Of a stretch of DNA of 64,000 nucleotides, positions 17,945 to 26,471 are shown in pieces. The stretch is from Pseudomonadota bacterium (GTDB lineage: Bacteria > Pseudomonadota > Alphaproteobacteria > Rhizobiales > Hyphomicrobiaceae): contig JAFECG010000022.1 in assembly GCA_018242215.1 (NCBI GenBank), forward strand, positions 186,001 to 250,000, written 5' to 3'. The notes below the pieces were generated by a model. That model was not told where the DNA came from. It did not search any database and was given only the letters and a program-made list of their open reading frames with translations. The translations under genes were made by a program, and so were the position numbers. How positions within the stretch are numbered: the first letter of the stretch is position 1; each line of letters begins with the position of its first letter.

Positions 17945-20900
17945 CTATTGCGCCGGGTGTGGCGGCGGCTCTTGCGTGTGGCCGCTCTTGCTGCGCGCAA
18001 AGCCCGAAAGCCAGCGACAGATCACGTAGAACACCGGTGTAAATATCAGGCCAAAGATCGTCACGCCGATCATGCCCGAAAACACAGCCGTGCCAAGCGC
18101 CTGGCGAAGCTCGGCGCCTGCGCCGATGGCCCAGACGAGAGGTACGACACCCAGAATGAACGCGAGCGACGTCATGATGATCGGCCGCATTCTGAGGCGC
18201 GCGGCTTCGGTCGCGGCCTCGAATCGATTACGCCCCTGGCCCTCGAGTTGCTCAGCGAATTCGACGATAAGAATCGCGTTCTTCGCTGCCAGGCCGATGA
18301 GCACAATGAAGCCGACCTGCGTGAGGATGTTGTTATCCAGGCCGCGGATGATGACCCCTGAGATGGATGCGATCAAACTCATCGGAACGATCAGAATGAC
18401 GGCCAGCGGCAACGTCAGGCTTTCGAACTGGGCGGCGAGGACGAGGAACACGAATACGACACCAAGTGCGAACGCAAACACGGCCGTATCGCCGGCGCGG
18501 ATCTGCTGGAAGGCGAGGTCCGTCCATTCGTAGCTGAAGCCCGGTGGCAGCGTCGTCGCAGCCATCTTCTCCATGATGTCGATGGCCTGGCCTTGCGAAT
18601 AGCCCGGAGCCGCCGATCCGTCGAGTTCAGCGGCCGGATAGAGATTGTATCGCGGAACCCGCGAGGGGCCGGAGATGTCGCTCGCCGTCGTGAAGGATCC
18701 AAGCGGAACCGCGTCGCCGTTCTTGTTGCGGACACGGATATTGAGCGCATCCTGTGTCGTCAGACGATATGGGCTGTCGGCCTGTGCCGTGACGCGGAAG
18801 GTACGGCCCAGAATGTTGAAGTCGTTGACGTAGAGGGATCCCAAAAAGGTCTGGAGCGCCGCGAAGACGTCCGGAACGTTGATGCCCAGCATCTCAGCCT
18901 TGACCCGGTCGATATTGAGGAAAAGCTGCGGCGTCGACGTTTCGAACAGCGAGAAGACCTGCTTGACGCCCTGCGTCTGCGCTGCCTTGCCCATCATCCC
19001 GTTGACGGCCTGCTGCAGTGCCGCCGAACCCGCGCCGGTGCGGTCCTCGATCATCATCCGGAATCCGCCGGCGTTGCCGAGACCGCGAACGGGCGGAGGC
19101 GCCACGACCAGCACAAGGCCGTCCTGGATTGCCGAAACCTTCTTCAGCAGGGCAGCCTGAATGGCCGCTGCCGACATATTCGGATTATTGCCGCGCTCTT
19201 GAAACGGCTTCAACGTCACGAACACGGCGCCGGCGTTGGATGCGTTGACGCGCGTCGCACCGGAGAATCCGACGATGCTCACGGCATGCGCAACGCCCGG
19301 AACTGTCAGCGCCATATCGACGATCCGCCGATTGACCGCGTCAGTCCGTGCCAGGGAGGCCGCGGGAGGAAGCTGGACGACAGTAATCAGATAGCCGCCG
19401 TCCTGATCGGGAATAAACCCGATCGGCGTCTTGCGGAATTCGTTCAGACCGAAAGCGATAAGCCCAAAATAGATGATGAGCATGATGGCAGCAAACCGCA
19501 CGGCGCGGCCCGCAAGCCATCCATACCCATGCGAAAGCTTTTCGAAGCTCCAGTTGAATGCGCCGAAGAATGCCCTGATGGGCCACGTCAGAATGCTGTG
19601 ACGTGCGTGCTCTGCGTGCGGTTTCAACAGAAGCGCGCAAAGCGCGGGGGAGAGCGTCAACGAAACAATCAGCGAGATGACCGTCGCGCCGGCAATCGTC
19701 AGTGCGAACTGGCGATAAAACTGTCCTGAAATGCCGGTGATGAACGCGGACGGCACGAACACGGCGCTCAGCACCAGCGCGATGGCGATCAGCGCGGTGC
19801 CGACTTCTTCCATGGTTCGATAAGAGGCTTCGCGCGGACTTAAACCGTTTGCCATGTTGCGTTCGACGTTCTCGACAACGACGATCGCGTCGTCGACGAC
19901 GATACCGATGGCGAGAACGAGTCCGAACAGCGACAGGTTGTTCAGCGAGAAGCCGAACAACGCCATCAGGAAGAACGTCCCGACAAGCGAAACGGGGATC
20001 GCCACGATCGGGATGATCGCCGCGCGCCATGTCTGCAGGAATAGAACGACGACGATCACAACAAGCACGATCGCCTCGAGAATCGTATGCACGACCGCGT
20101 CGACCGACTGCTGGATGTAATCCGTCGGATTGTAGACGATCGTATACTGAAGGCCCGGCGGGAAATTCTTCGAAATTTCCTGCATCGCGTCTTGGATCTT
20201 CTTCGCCGTCTCGATTGCGTTGGAACCGGGAAGCTGGAAGACGCCGAGACCCACGGCTGCCTGCCTGTCGAGGTAGGAATTGACACCGTAGTCGAGGCCC
20301 GCGAGCTCGACGCGCGCAATGTCCTTGACGCGCACGACGGAATTGTTGGTCTGCTTGACGATGATATTCCCGAACTCGTTCGGATCGATCAGGCGGCCCT
20401 GCGTCTGGACCGTAATCTGAAAGGCCCCAGGATTTTTGAGCGGCGGCTGGTTCAAAATACCGCCGGCCACCTGGACATTCTGGCCCTGCAGCGCCGTCAC
20501 GACATCACTTGCAGTGAGCGCCAATGACTGGAGCCTGTCGGGATCGAGCCAGACCCGCATCGAATAATCGCGACCGCCGAAGACGGTGATCGAGCCGACA
20601 CCTTGAATACGGCTCAGCTGGTCGACGACGTTCACGTTGGCATAGTTCGATATGAAAAGCGTATCGCGCGAGTTGTCGGGAGACAGCAGATGCACAACCA
20701 TCATCAAGTCGGGGGACGCCTTCGCGACGGTTACGCCGATATTGCGAACGTCGGAGGGCAGCCGCGGCAGAGCGATCGAGACGCGGTTCTGAACCTGCAC
20801 CTGAGCGATATCGAGATTGGTCCCGATGTCGAACGTGATCGAGATGGTGAAGCGCCCATCATTCGTCGAGTTCGACGAAATGTAGAGCATGTGCTCGACG

Positions 20901-21118
20901 CCGTTGATCTGCTGTTCGAGCGGCGTTGCGACTGTCGCCGCGACAACGTCGGCGCTGGCGCCCGGATATTGTCCTGTCACGTTCACGACAGGAGGCGCAA
21001 TTTCCGGATACTGCGCAATCGGCAGGCGTGTGACGGACACCGCACCGATGATGACGATAACGATCGAGATGACGGCCGCAAAAATGGGCCGGTCGATGAA
21101 GAAGTGCGAAATACGCAT
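17945..21118 (-). CDS. RND multidrug efflux permease (HAE1 family)
   Basis: A 1057-residue inner-membrane proton-driven exporter of the AcrB/MexB type. It opens with the conserved ISHFFIDRPIFAAVISI segment. Twelve membrane segments and two large periplasmic loops are evident. The proton-relay Asp residues lie in GIVVDDAIVVVENVERN, and the C-terminal TM11 region reads GLAAKNAILIVEFAE. Length and both half repeats are complete. It lies 15 bases downstream of the adaptor gene, forming an operon. No outer-membrane TolC-like gene is present here, so an unlinked channel must complete the pump. Confidence 0.95.
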   Translation of the reverse strand: MRISHFFIDRPIFAAVISIVIVIIGAVSVTRLPIAQYPEIAPPVVNVTGQYPGASADVVAATVATPLEQQINGVEHMLYISSNSTNDGRFTISITFDIGTNLDIAQVQVQNRVSIALPRLPSDVRNIGVTVAKASPDLMMVVHLLSPDNSRDTLFISNYANVNVVDQLSRIQGVGSITVFGGRDYSMRVWLDPDRLQSLALTASDVVTALQGQNVQVAGGILNQPPLKNPGAFQITVQTQGRLIDPNEFGNIIVKQTNNSVVRVKDIARVELAGLDYGVNSYLDRQAAVGLGVFQLPGSNAIETAKKIQDAMQEISKNFPPGLQYTIVYNPTDYIQQSVDAVVHTILEAIVLVVIVVVLFLQTWRAAIIPIVAIPVSLVGTFFLMALFGFSLNNLSLFGLVLAIGIVVDDAIVVVENVERNMANGLSPREASYRTMEEVGTALIAIALVLSAVFVPSAFITGISGQFYRQFALTIAGATVISLIVSLTLSPALCALLLKPHAEHARHSILTWPIRAFFGAFNWSFEKLSHGYGWLAGRAVRFAAIMLIIYFGLIAFGLNEFRKTPIGFIPDQDGGYLITVVQLPPAASLARTDAVNRRIVDMALTVPGVAHAVSIVGFSGATRVNASNAGAVFVTLKPFQERGNNPNMSAAAIQAALLKKVSAIQDGLVLVVAPPPVRGLGNAGGFRMMIEDRTGAGSAALQQAVNGMMGKAAQTQGVKQVFSLFETSTPQLFLNIDRVKAEMLGINVPDVFAALQTFLGSLYVNDFNILGRTFRVTAQADSPYRLTTQDALNIRVRNKNGDAVPLGSFTTASDISGPSRVPRYNLYPAAELDGSAAPGYSQGQAIDIMEKMAATTLPPGFSYEWTDLAFQQIRAGDTAVFAFALGVVFVFLVLAAQFESLTLPLAVILIVPMSLIASISGVIIRGLDNNILTQVGFIVLIGLAAKNAILIVEFAEQLEGQGRNRFEAATEAARLRMRPIIMTSLAFILGVVPLVWAIGAGAELRQALGTAVFSGMIGVTIFGLIFTPVFYVICRWLSGFARSKSGHTQEPPPHPAQ

Positions 21119-21133
21119 TGGACGGTCCGTTGC

Positions 21134-22339
21134 TTAGTTGGTCCGGACCGTCTGGTCCTTCGAGTTCGACGCGTCTGCGGAAGCCTGCTGCGGCGACACC
21201 TTGGCGCCGGGCCTGACGCGCATCAGGCCGTTGACAACGACGGTGTCATTGGCTGTGAGCCCCGCGGTGATCACGCGCAAGCCGTCAACCACCGGTCCGA
21301 GCGTGACATACTTCGGCTTCGCGACGTTGTCGTCTCCGAGCGTGTAAACGAATTTGCGCACCTGCTCGGTCGCGATCGCATCATCGGGAACGAGCAGCGC
21401 CTCAGCTGGCGGAGCCGCCGGAATCCGAATGCGCCCGAACATGCCGGGCGTCAGCCGCCCATCCGTATTCTTGAACACTGCCCGGCCTCGGATGGTGCCC
21501 GATGAGGTATTGATCGCGTTGTCGACGAAGTCGATATGGCCCTTGTGGACGAAATCCCTCTCGTCGATCAGCTTCAAATCGGCGTCCAGGCTCAGGCCGC
21601 GATCGACGCTGCCGGCGCGCTTTTCCGTCGCCTCGTTCAAATAGCGCAGGTAGGATGCCTCATCCATCGTGAATTCGAAGCGAATCGGGTCGACCGATAC
21701 GATCGTCGCAAGCAGGGTCGTGTTACCCGACGTTCCGCCAGTGACGAGATTACCGATCGAGACGCGACGGTCACCGATACGCCCGGCGATCGGGGCAGTC
21801 AGCTCCGTAAACTGCAGATCGAGATTCGCCTGCCGTGCCGCAGCTTCCGACGCCGTGACATTCGCTTCCGCAACGCGCTCCGCTTGTACGCGCTGATCGA
21901 GCGTCTGCTGCGTTATGACATTGCCGACGGGAAGGTTTTTGCCGCGTGCGAGATCACTTTGGGCGAACGCCAAATTCGCCTTGCTTTGCTCGATTGACGC
22001 TTTCGCCTGGTCGTAAACTGCTTGGAACGGCCTGCGGTCGATCGTGAAAAGTGGATCACCGACTTTGACCATCTGACCGTCGGTGAAATGAATCTTATCA
22101 AGATAGCCGGAAACGCGCGCGCGCACCTCGACGTAGTCGACGGGAACAAAGCGGCCGACGTATTCATCATAGTTGGTGACGACTTTCTTGATCGGCTTCG
22201 CAACGGTGACCTGCGGCGGCGGGGGCGGAGCAGCCTGGGCAGCCGACTTCTCCTCGCTGCAGCCAGATACCCCTCCCGATAGAAGGAGCAAAACCGCGAC
22301 GATGGGTGCGGATCGTTGCAACACGCGTTCATTCTCCAT
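21134..22339 (-). CDS. RND efflux periplasmic adaptor lipoprotein
   Basis: A 401-residue membrane fusion protein. The signal peptide ends in a lipobox (GVSGC, Cys about residue 27), so the mature protein is lipid-anchored in the inner membrane. Beta-barrel, lipoyl (YVEVRARVSGYL, VGDPLFTID) and alpha-hairpin (about 100–170) segments follow in the usual order, with the adaptor signature FTELTAPIAGRIGDRRVSIGNLV. It is the first gene of the operon with the RND permease. The divergent TetR gene and the palindrome at 22533 suggest repression by that regulator. Confidence 0.94.
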   Translation of the reverse strand: MENERVLQRSAPIVAVLLLLSGGVSGCSEEKSAAQAAPPPPPQVTVAKPIKKVVTNYDEYVGRFVPVDYVEVRARVSGYLDKIHFTDGQMVKVGDPLFTIDRRPFQAVYDQAKASIEQSKANLAFAQSDLARGKNLPVGNVITQQTLDQRVQAERVAEANVTASEAAARQANLDLQFTELTAPIAGRIGDRRVSIGNLVTGGTSGNTTLLATIVSVDPIRFEFTMDEASYLRYLNEATEKRAGSVDRGLSLDADLKLIDERDFVHKGHIDFVDNAINTSSGTIRGRAVFKNTDGRLTPGMFGRIRIPAAPPAEALLVPDDAIATEQVRKFVYTLGDDNVAKPKYVTLGPVVDGLRVITAGLTANDTVVVNGLMRVRPGAKVSPQQASADASNSKDQTVRTN

Positions 22340-22532
22340 GCCGAATGCTTGACCTCGATGTCATGGACGAGCGCGAGACTTCTCGTGACATCGAACGTCT
22401 GTCTCTCCGGCGGCACGTCCCCGAACACGTTGGCCGCCGAAAAATCTGATTCAGATCCCCCGATGCAGCACCTGTGCATCGAAACACCGAATGACACCGT
22501 GCCGTGAGTCGTGGTAGCGAGTCGCGGGTGCC

Positions 22533-22548
22533 GTTACCGATCGGTAAC
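22533..22548. promoter_or_regulatory. Probable TetR-family operator
   Basis: GTTACCGATCGGTAAC is a perfect 16-bp palindrome about 40 bases upstream of the TetR-family start, between it and the divergent efflux operon. Its size, symmetry and position are typical of a TetR-type operator controlling both promoters. Binding is inferred. Confidence 0.7.
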
Positions 22549-22586
22549 ATACTGCTAACGACCGCTAACTTTTTCGTCAAGGGGCG

Positions 22587-23249
22587 ATGGGAACAACAAA
22601 CGACAAGGACCTGCGCAATTTCAGCCAGTTGCGCGCTGCAGTCGATGTTGCTCTTGCGGGAAAGCCGCCGCGCGAGCGGATTCTGCTCGCCGCCCGCGAG
22701 CTTTTTTACCGCTACGGGGTTCATCCGGTCGGCGTCGAGGCAATTGCAGAAACGGCCCTTACCAACAAAATGACGCTCTATCGACACTTCAAATCAAAGG
22801 ACGATTTGATTGTCGCCTATATTCAGCAACTCGCACGCGAAGGCGATGAAACCCTGGATCGCATCCTGGGAGAGAATTCCGATAGCCCCGACAGGCAGCT
22901 GGACGCCTGGGTCAATTACGTCGAGGACGTGCTGACGAACAAGTTCGAGCGCGGCTGCGCACTTGCGAATGCTGCCGTCGAACTCGACGCCAAGCATCCG
23001 GCCCGTGCCCTCATCGAAGCGTATAAGCAGCGCAAGCACGATCGACTCGTCGAACTCTTCAGGGCCGCGCGCTATTGCGCTCCGGAGCGGCTAGCTGACG
23101 AGGTCTTTCTCCTCTTCGAAGGCGCACGGATCAGCCTTCAGTGCGGCGGCAAAGGTCCTGCATCCCGCACTGTCGCGATGCTGCGAAGCCTCTTCGCAGA
23201 TCGGCGCCGGAACGACGTGCCGAGTGGCGTCGAGCTGCCTACAGAATAG
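22587..23249 (+). CDS. TetR-family transcriptional regulator of the efflux operon
   Basis: A 220-residue regulator. The N-terminal TetR helix-turn-helix (about residues 30–80) reads ILLAARELFYRYGVHPVGVEAIAETALTNKMTLYRHFKSKDDL with intact family positions, followed by a helical ligand-binding domain. Divergent arrangement with the RND adaptor and permease, plus a perfect palindrome in between, points to local repression. The ligand is presumably a pump substrate. The ATG at 22587 follows AAGGGGCG. Confidence 0.92.
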   Translation: MGTTNDKDLRNFSQLRAAVDVALAGKPPRERILLAARELFYRYGVHPVGVEAIAETALTNKMTLYRHFKSKDDLIVAYIQQLAREGDETLDRILGENSDSPDRQLDAWVNYVEDVLTNKFERGCALANAAVELDAKHPARALIEAYKQRKHDRLVELFRAARYCAPERLADEVFLLFEGARISLQCGGKGPASRTVAMLRSLFADRRRNDVPSGVELPTE

Positions 23250-23324
23250 GCGGCAAGCTCAAGCTGCTGGCATCGCAGTCTCCCAAAACCAACGGAAACG
23301 CAAGGATTCTCCGCAGCCCGCTCA

Positions 23325-23340
23325 TGGCACAGCCTGTGCA
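23325..23340 (+). promoter_or_regulatory. Sigma-54 (RpoN) type -24/-12 promoter
   Basis: TGGCAC followed by TGCA has the invariant GG (23326–23327) and GC (23338–23339) spaced 12 bases apart, as required for RpoN promoters. The -12 box reads GTGCA instead of TTGCA. Predicted transcription starts near 23351, about 10 bases before the conserved riboswitch core. Sigma-54 promoters commonly serve nitrogen-starvation genes under NtrC. No clear NtrC site was seen in the 75 bases upstream. Confidence 0.6.
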
Positions 23341-23343
23341 ATG

Positions 23344-23457
23344 AGGTCTGCATAACGCCTCTAGGGTTCCGGCTTCTTCAAGCGTCAGGTCCGAGAGAGG
23401 CTCTCCCGCCACGCGACGCGCGGCGGAGCCACGGCGGGATAAAAGCCCGGGAGACCT
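23344..23457 (+). promoter_or_regulatory. Guanidine-I (ykkC) riboswitch
   Basis: The leader carries, in the right order and spacing, all the highly conserved ykkC aptamer blocks: CTAGGGTTCCG (23361–23371), CAGGTCCGAGAG (23386–23397) and ACGGCGGGATAAAAGCCCGG followed by GAGA (23431–23454). AGGTCT at 23344 is complementary to AGACCT at 23452 and could close the element, although this 5' arm lies just upstream of the start expected from the sigma-54 promoter. This class binds guanidinium and turns expression on. It directly precedes genes for guanidine uptake and breakdown. About 140 bases of leader separate it from the first gene. Confidence 0.93.
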
Positions 23458-23553
23458 ACACCGCGAGTTGCTTCGGCTCTCGAACGGACAGGCCTCCCTC
23501 TGCGCATCCTTCCCGCGCGTATTCGAGGTCGCCCCGTTCCCGCACTTGAAGCG

Positions 23554-23584
23554 CCTTGCGGTCCGAAGACTGGACAGCACAAGG
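23554..23584 (+). promoter_or_regulatory. Leader hairpin next to the ribosome site
   Basis: CCTTG (23554–23558) pairs with CAAGG (23580–23584), with an inner GTCC/GGAC pairing (23561–23575). The helix ends just before the AGGGG ribosome site of the binding-protein gene. It could be part of the riboswitch expression platform acting on translation; no U-tract terminator was seen in the leader. The role is inferred. Confidence 0.35.
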
Positions 23585-23597
23585 ACAGGGGTTAGCA

Positions 23598-24662
23598 ATG
23601 CGCTATTCCGTCAAGACAACTCTGAAAGCCATGATCGGGGCGGCGGCTGTGATAGGGTTTGCCCTGTCGCCCGCAAATGCCGCCGAGAAAAAAGACTTCA
23701 AGGTCGCGTGGTCGATTTACGTCGGCTGGATGCCCTGGGGCTATGCCGCCGATTCCGGCATCGTGAAGAAATGGGCCGACAAGTACGGCATCAACATCGA
23801 AGTCAAACAGTTCAACGATTACGTTGAATCGATCAACCAGTACACGGCCGGCACATTCGACGCCGTGACCGTTACGAACATGGACGCGCTCTCCATCCCG
23901 GCCGCCGGTGGCGTGGACACGACCGCCGTGATCGTCGGCGACTTCTCGAACGGCAACGATGCGATCATTCTCAAGAACAAGGACAAGCTGGCCGACATCA
24001 AGGGCCAGAACGTCAACCTCGTCGAATTCTCCGTTTCCCATTACCTCCTGGCACGTGCGCTTCCGACTGTCGGCCTGTCGGAGAAGGACCTCAAGGTCGT
24101 CAACACTTCGGATGCCGACATGGCGGCCGCCTACAAGACGCCCGACGTTACGGCGGTCGTGACCTGGAAGCCGATCGTCTCGACAATCCTTGAATCGCCC
24201 GACGCACATAAGGTTTTCGACAGCTCACAGATCCCGGGCGAGATTATGGATCTCATGGTCGTCAACACGAAAGTGCTCAAGGACAATCCGAAGTTCGCAA
24301 AGGCGCTCGTCGGCATCTGGTACGAGACGCTCGCGACGATGAAGGACGGCACCAAGTCCAAGGAAGCGATGGCGAAGGCGTCGGGAACCGATCTCAAGGG
24401 TTTCGACGAGCAGCTCGCGACAACGAAGCTCTTCTCGGACCCGAAAGATGCCGTAGCGTTCACGACGGGCAGTCAGCTGAAGAAGACAACAGAACTCGTT
24501 TCGAACTTCCTCTTCGAGAAGGCGCTGCTCGGCAAAGACGCGAAATCGGCTGGTGCGATCGGCGTCGAATTCCCGGATAAAACCGTCTTCGGCGACAAGG
24601 GCAACGTGAAGTTCCGCTACGACGCGACGTACATGAAGGAAGCCGAAGACGGCAAGCTCTGA
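23598..24662 (+). CDS. ABC transporter substrate-binding protein, probable guanidine (annotated as urea) uptake
   Basis: A 354-residue periplasmic binding protein of the nitrate/taurine (NMT1/SsuA-like) class. A Sec signal peptide ends at ALSPANA-A (about residue 24). The mature part opens with FKVAWSIYVGWMPWGYAADSG, and the sequence fits the family labelled putative urea ABC transporter binding protein (TIGR03427). The riboswitch upstream and the carboxylase cluster downstream make guanidine the likelier ligand. The ATG at 23598 has AGGGG 7 bases upstream. It is the first gene of the operon and is followed after 46 bases by the permease. Confidence 0.9.
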   Translation: MRYSVKTTLKAMIGAAAVIGFALSPANAAEKKDFKVAWSIYVGWMPWGYAADSGIVKKWADKYGINIEVKQFNDYVESINQYTAGTFDAVTVTNMDALSIPAAGGVDTTAVIVGDFSNGNDAIILKNKDKLADIKGQNVNLVEFSVSHYLLARALPTVGLSEKDLKVVNTSDADMAAAYKTPDVTAVVTWKPIVSTILESPDAHKVFDSSQIPGEIMDLMVVNTKVLKDNPKFAKALVGIWYETLATMKDGTKSKEAMAKASGTDLKGFDEQLATTKLFSDPKDAVAFTTGSQLKKTTELVSNFLFEKALLGKDAKSAGAIGVEFPDKTVFGDKGNVKFRYDATYMKEAEDGKL

Positions 24663-24708
24663 GCACGCCGCGTCCTCAATCACAGACGAAACCGGGAAGG
24701 CGATCTTC

Positions 24709-25527
24709 ATGCGCGCGATCAACTTTCGTCCCGATCGATCATGGCGGCTTGCGCTCGCCTTCCTACCGTTTGCTTTTCTCTGCCTTGCATATGTCATCGG
24801 CTCCGGCGTGCGTCTCGCTGAAAACCCGAATGACAAACTTCTTCCGAGCTTCTCGCGGATGGGCGAGGCCATCGATGATTATGCTTTGAAGCCTGACGTC
24901 CGCACCGGGGGTTATCTGCTCTGGGAAGATACGGCCGCGAGCCTGACGAGGCTCCTCACGGGCCTCGCGATCTCGACCGTCATTGCGCTTGTCGTCGGCA
25001 TCATCATCGGCTTGCTGCCACTCGCCGGTGCCACGTTCGGTCCGGTGATTGCTGTTTTATCCATGGTGCCGCCGCTTGCCCTTCTTCCTATTCTCTTCAT
25101 TGTCATGGGCCTCGGGGAAGCGTCGAAAATCACGCTGATTGTCGTCGGCACGTCGCTGAAGCTCACCCGCGATATTGCGCTCCGCGTCGAGGACATTCCG
25201 CGCGAGCAGCTCATCAAGGCGCAGACGCTCGGGGCGTCGAGTATGCAGATTGCGCTACGCGTCGTCCTCCCGCAAACGTTGCCGCGCCTCATCGACTCGG
25301 TGCGGCTGGAGATCGGCCCGGCGTGGCTCTTCCTGATTGCGGCCGAAGCGATCGCCGCCGACGCGGGCCTCGGATATCGCATCTTCCTGGTGCGGCGCTA
25401 TCTCTCGATGGACGTGATCCTACCGTATGTCGCATGGATCACGCTTCTGGCTTTTCTGATGGACCTCTGTTTGCGCGTTCTCCAGCGCAAAGCTTTCCCC
25501 TGGTTTGCGCAGGCGAGAGCCGCATGA
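24709..25527 (+). CDS. ABC transporter permease, probable guanidine uptake
   Basis: A 272-residue inner-membrane permease with about six hydrophobic segments. The EAA motif that docks the ATPase lies in IPREQLIKAQTLGASSMQI, as in nitrate/sulfonate/taurine-type permeases. A short N-terminal TM (WRLALAFLPFAFLCLAYVI) precedes a periplasmic stretch. Its stop overlaps the ATPase start by 4 bases (ATGA), showing tight translational coupling. Confidence 0.92.
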   Translation: MRAINFRPDRSWRLALAFLPFAFLCLAYVIGSGVRLAENPNDKLLPSFSRMGEAIDDYALKPDVRTGGYLLWEDTAASLTRLLTGLAISTVIALVVGIIIGLLPLAGATFGPVIAVLSMVPPLALLPILFIVMGLGEASKITLIVVGTSLKLTRDIALRVEDIPREQLIKAQTLGASSMQIALRVVLPQTLPRLIDSVRLEIGPAWLFLIAAEAIAADAGLGYRIFLVRRYLSMDVILPYVAWITLLAFLMDLCLRVLQRKAFPWFAQARAA

Positions 25528-26360
25528 ACGCGATCATCTTCGACAAGGTCTGGAAGGAATACGGCGACCACGTCGTCCTTGAGCAGATCGATCTCACGAT
25601 TGCGCCGCGGGCCTTCGTGGCGCTGGTTGGTCCGTCGGGGTGTGGCAAGACCACCTTCCTGCGGATGCTGCTCGGCGAAGAGCAGCCGACTCGCGGACGC
25701 ATCACGGTGGCGGGGCAACCGCTGAAGCCGGAGCCCGACGCCGATCGCGGCGTCGTCTTTCAGCGCTATTCGGTGTTTCCGCATCTGACGGTGCTTGGCA
25801 ACGTCGTCATCGGACGCGAATTCGAGAAAGGTGGCGGTCTCGGGCGGCTGTTTGGCTCCAAAAGGAGGAAGGCCGAGGAGGAAGCGCGCGAACTGCTCGA
25901 CGCCGTCGGACTTTCGGGAAACGAGACGAAGTACCCGGCGGCGCTTTCGGGCGGCATGCAGCAGCGCCTTGCGCTCGCCCAGGCCGTGATGCGACGGCCC
26001 AAGATCCTTCTCCTTGACGAGCCTTTCGGCGCGCTCGATCCCGGCATCCGTGCCGACATTCATGTCCTGATGCGTCGCATATGGAATGAATCGGAGCTGA
26101 CCGTCGTGATGGTGACACATGATCTTTCCGAAGCATTCGCGCTCGGGACGCGCATCATCGCATTCGAACGCCCGCGCAACCGGCCGGAAGAGGTCGAACG
26201 CTACGGGGCGCGGCTCTCTGCCGACCTGACACCGGCCATCAACGGAGCCGCGATGCCCCAGGGCGCAACAATCACGAAGGACATTGAGATCTGGCCCCCG
26301 AAGGTCGCGGGATCTTCCGGCATTGTCACGCGTCACGGACACTCGACCCCGCATTCGTAG
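25524..26360 (+). CDS. ABC transporter ATP-binding protein, probable guanidine uptake
   Basis: A 278-residue ATPase of the nitrate/taurine type. Walker A is GPSGCGKTT, the Q-loop is VFQRYSVFPHLTV, the signature is LSGGMQQRLALA, Walker B is ILLLDEPFGALD and the switch His is in VTHDLSEA. All are intact. The ATG overlaps the permease stop. The C-terminal 40 residues extend past the usual core. It is followed by a hairpin at 26373 and then the DUF1989 genes. Confidence 0.93.
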   Translation: MNAIIFDKVWKEYGDHVVLEQIDLTIAPRAFVALVGPSGCGKTTFLRMLLGEEQPTRGRITVAGQPLKPEPDADRGVVFQRYSVFPHLTVLGNVVIGREFEKGGGLGRLFGSKRRKAEEEARELLDAVGLSGNETKYPAALSGGMQQRLALAQAVMRRPKILLLDEPFGALDPGIRADIHVLMRRIWNESELTVVMVTHDLSEAFALGTRIIAFERPRNRPEEVERYGARLSADLTPAINGAAMPQGATITKDIEIWPPKVAGSSGIVTRHGHSTPHS

Positions 26361-26372
26361 GCCATCACGTTT

Positions 26373-26395
26373 CCGCCAGGGACGACCCTCGGCGG
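26373..26395 (+). terminator. Intra-operon hairpin
   Basis: CCGCC-AGGG pairs with CCCT-C-GGCGG (9 bp, one bulge, 4-base loop) just after the ATPase gene and is followed by CTTGT rather than a T-tract. It may partly end or protect transcripts, setting transporter levels apart from the catabolic genes. Function is inferred. Confidence 0.4.
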
Positions 26396-26471
26396 CTTGT
26401 CACCAACCCGGGACGGCCCGGACTGGCACGCAGGGCGCCCTCGGGAAACGCTCCTGCGTTGGGAGTTTGAG

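Noticed and set aside
18593-19729. A 378-codon plus-strand frame opposite the RND permease
   Set aside because: It is antisense to a complete AcrB-type gene and rich in Arg and Asp as expected of a shadow.
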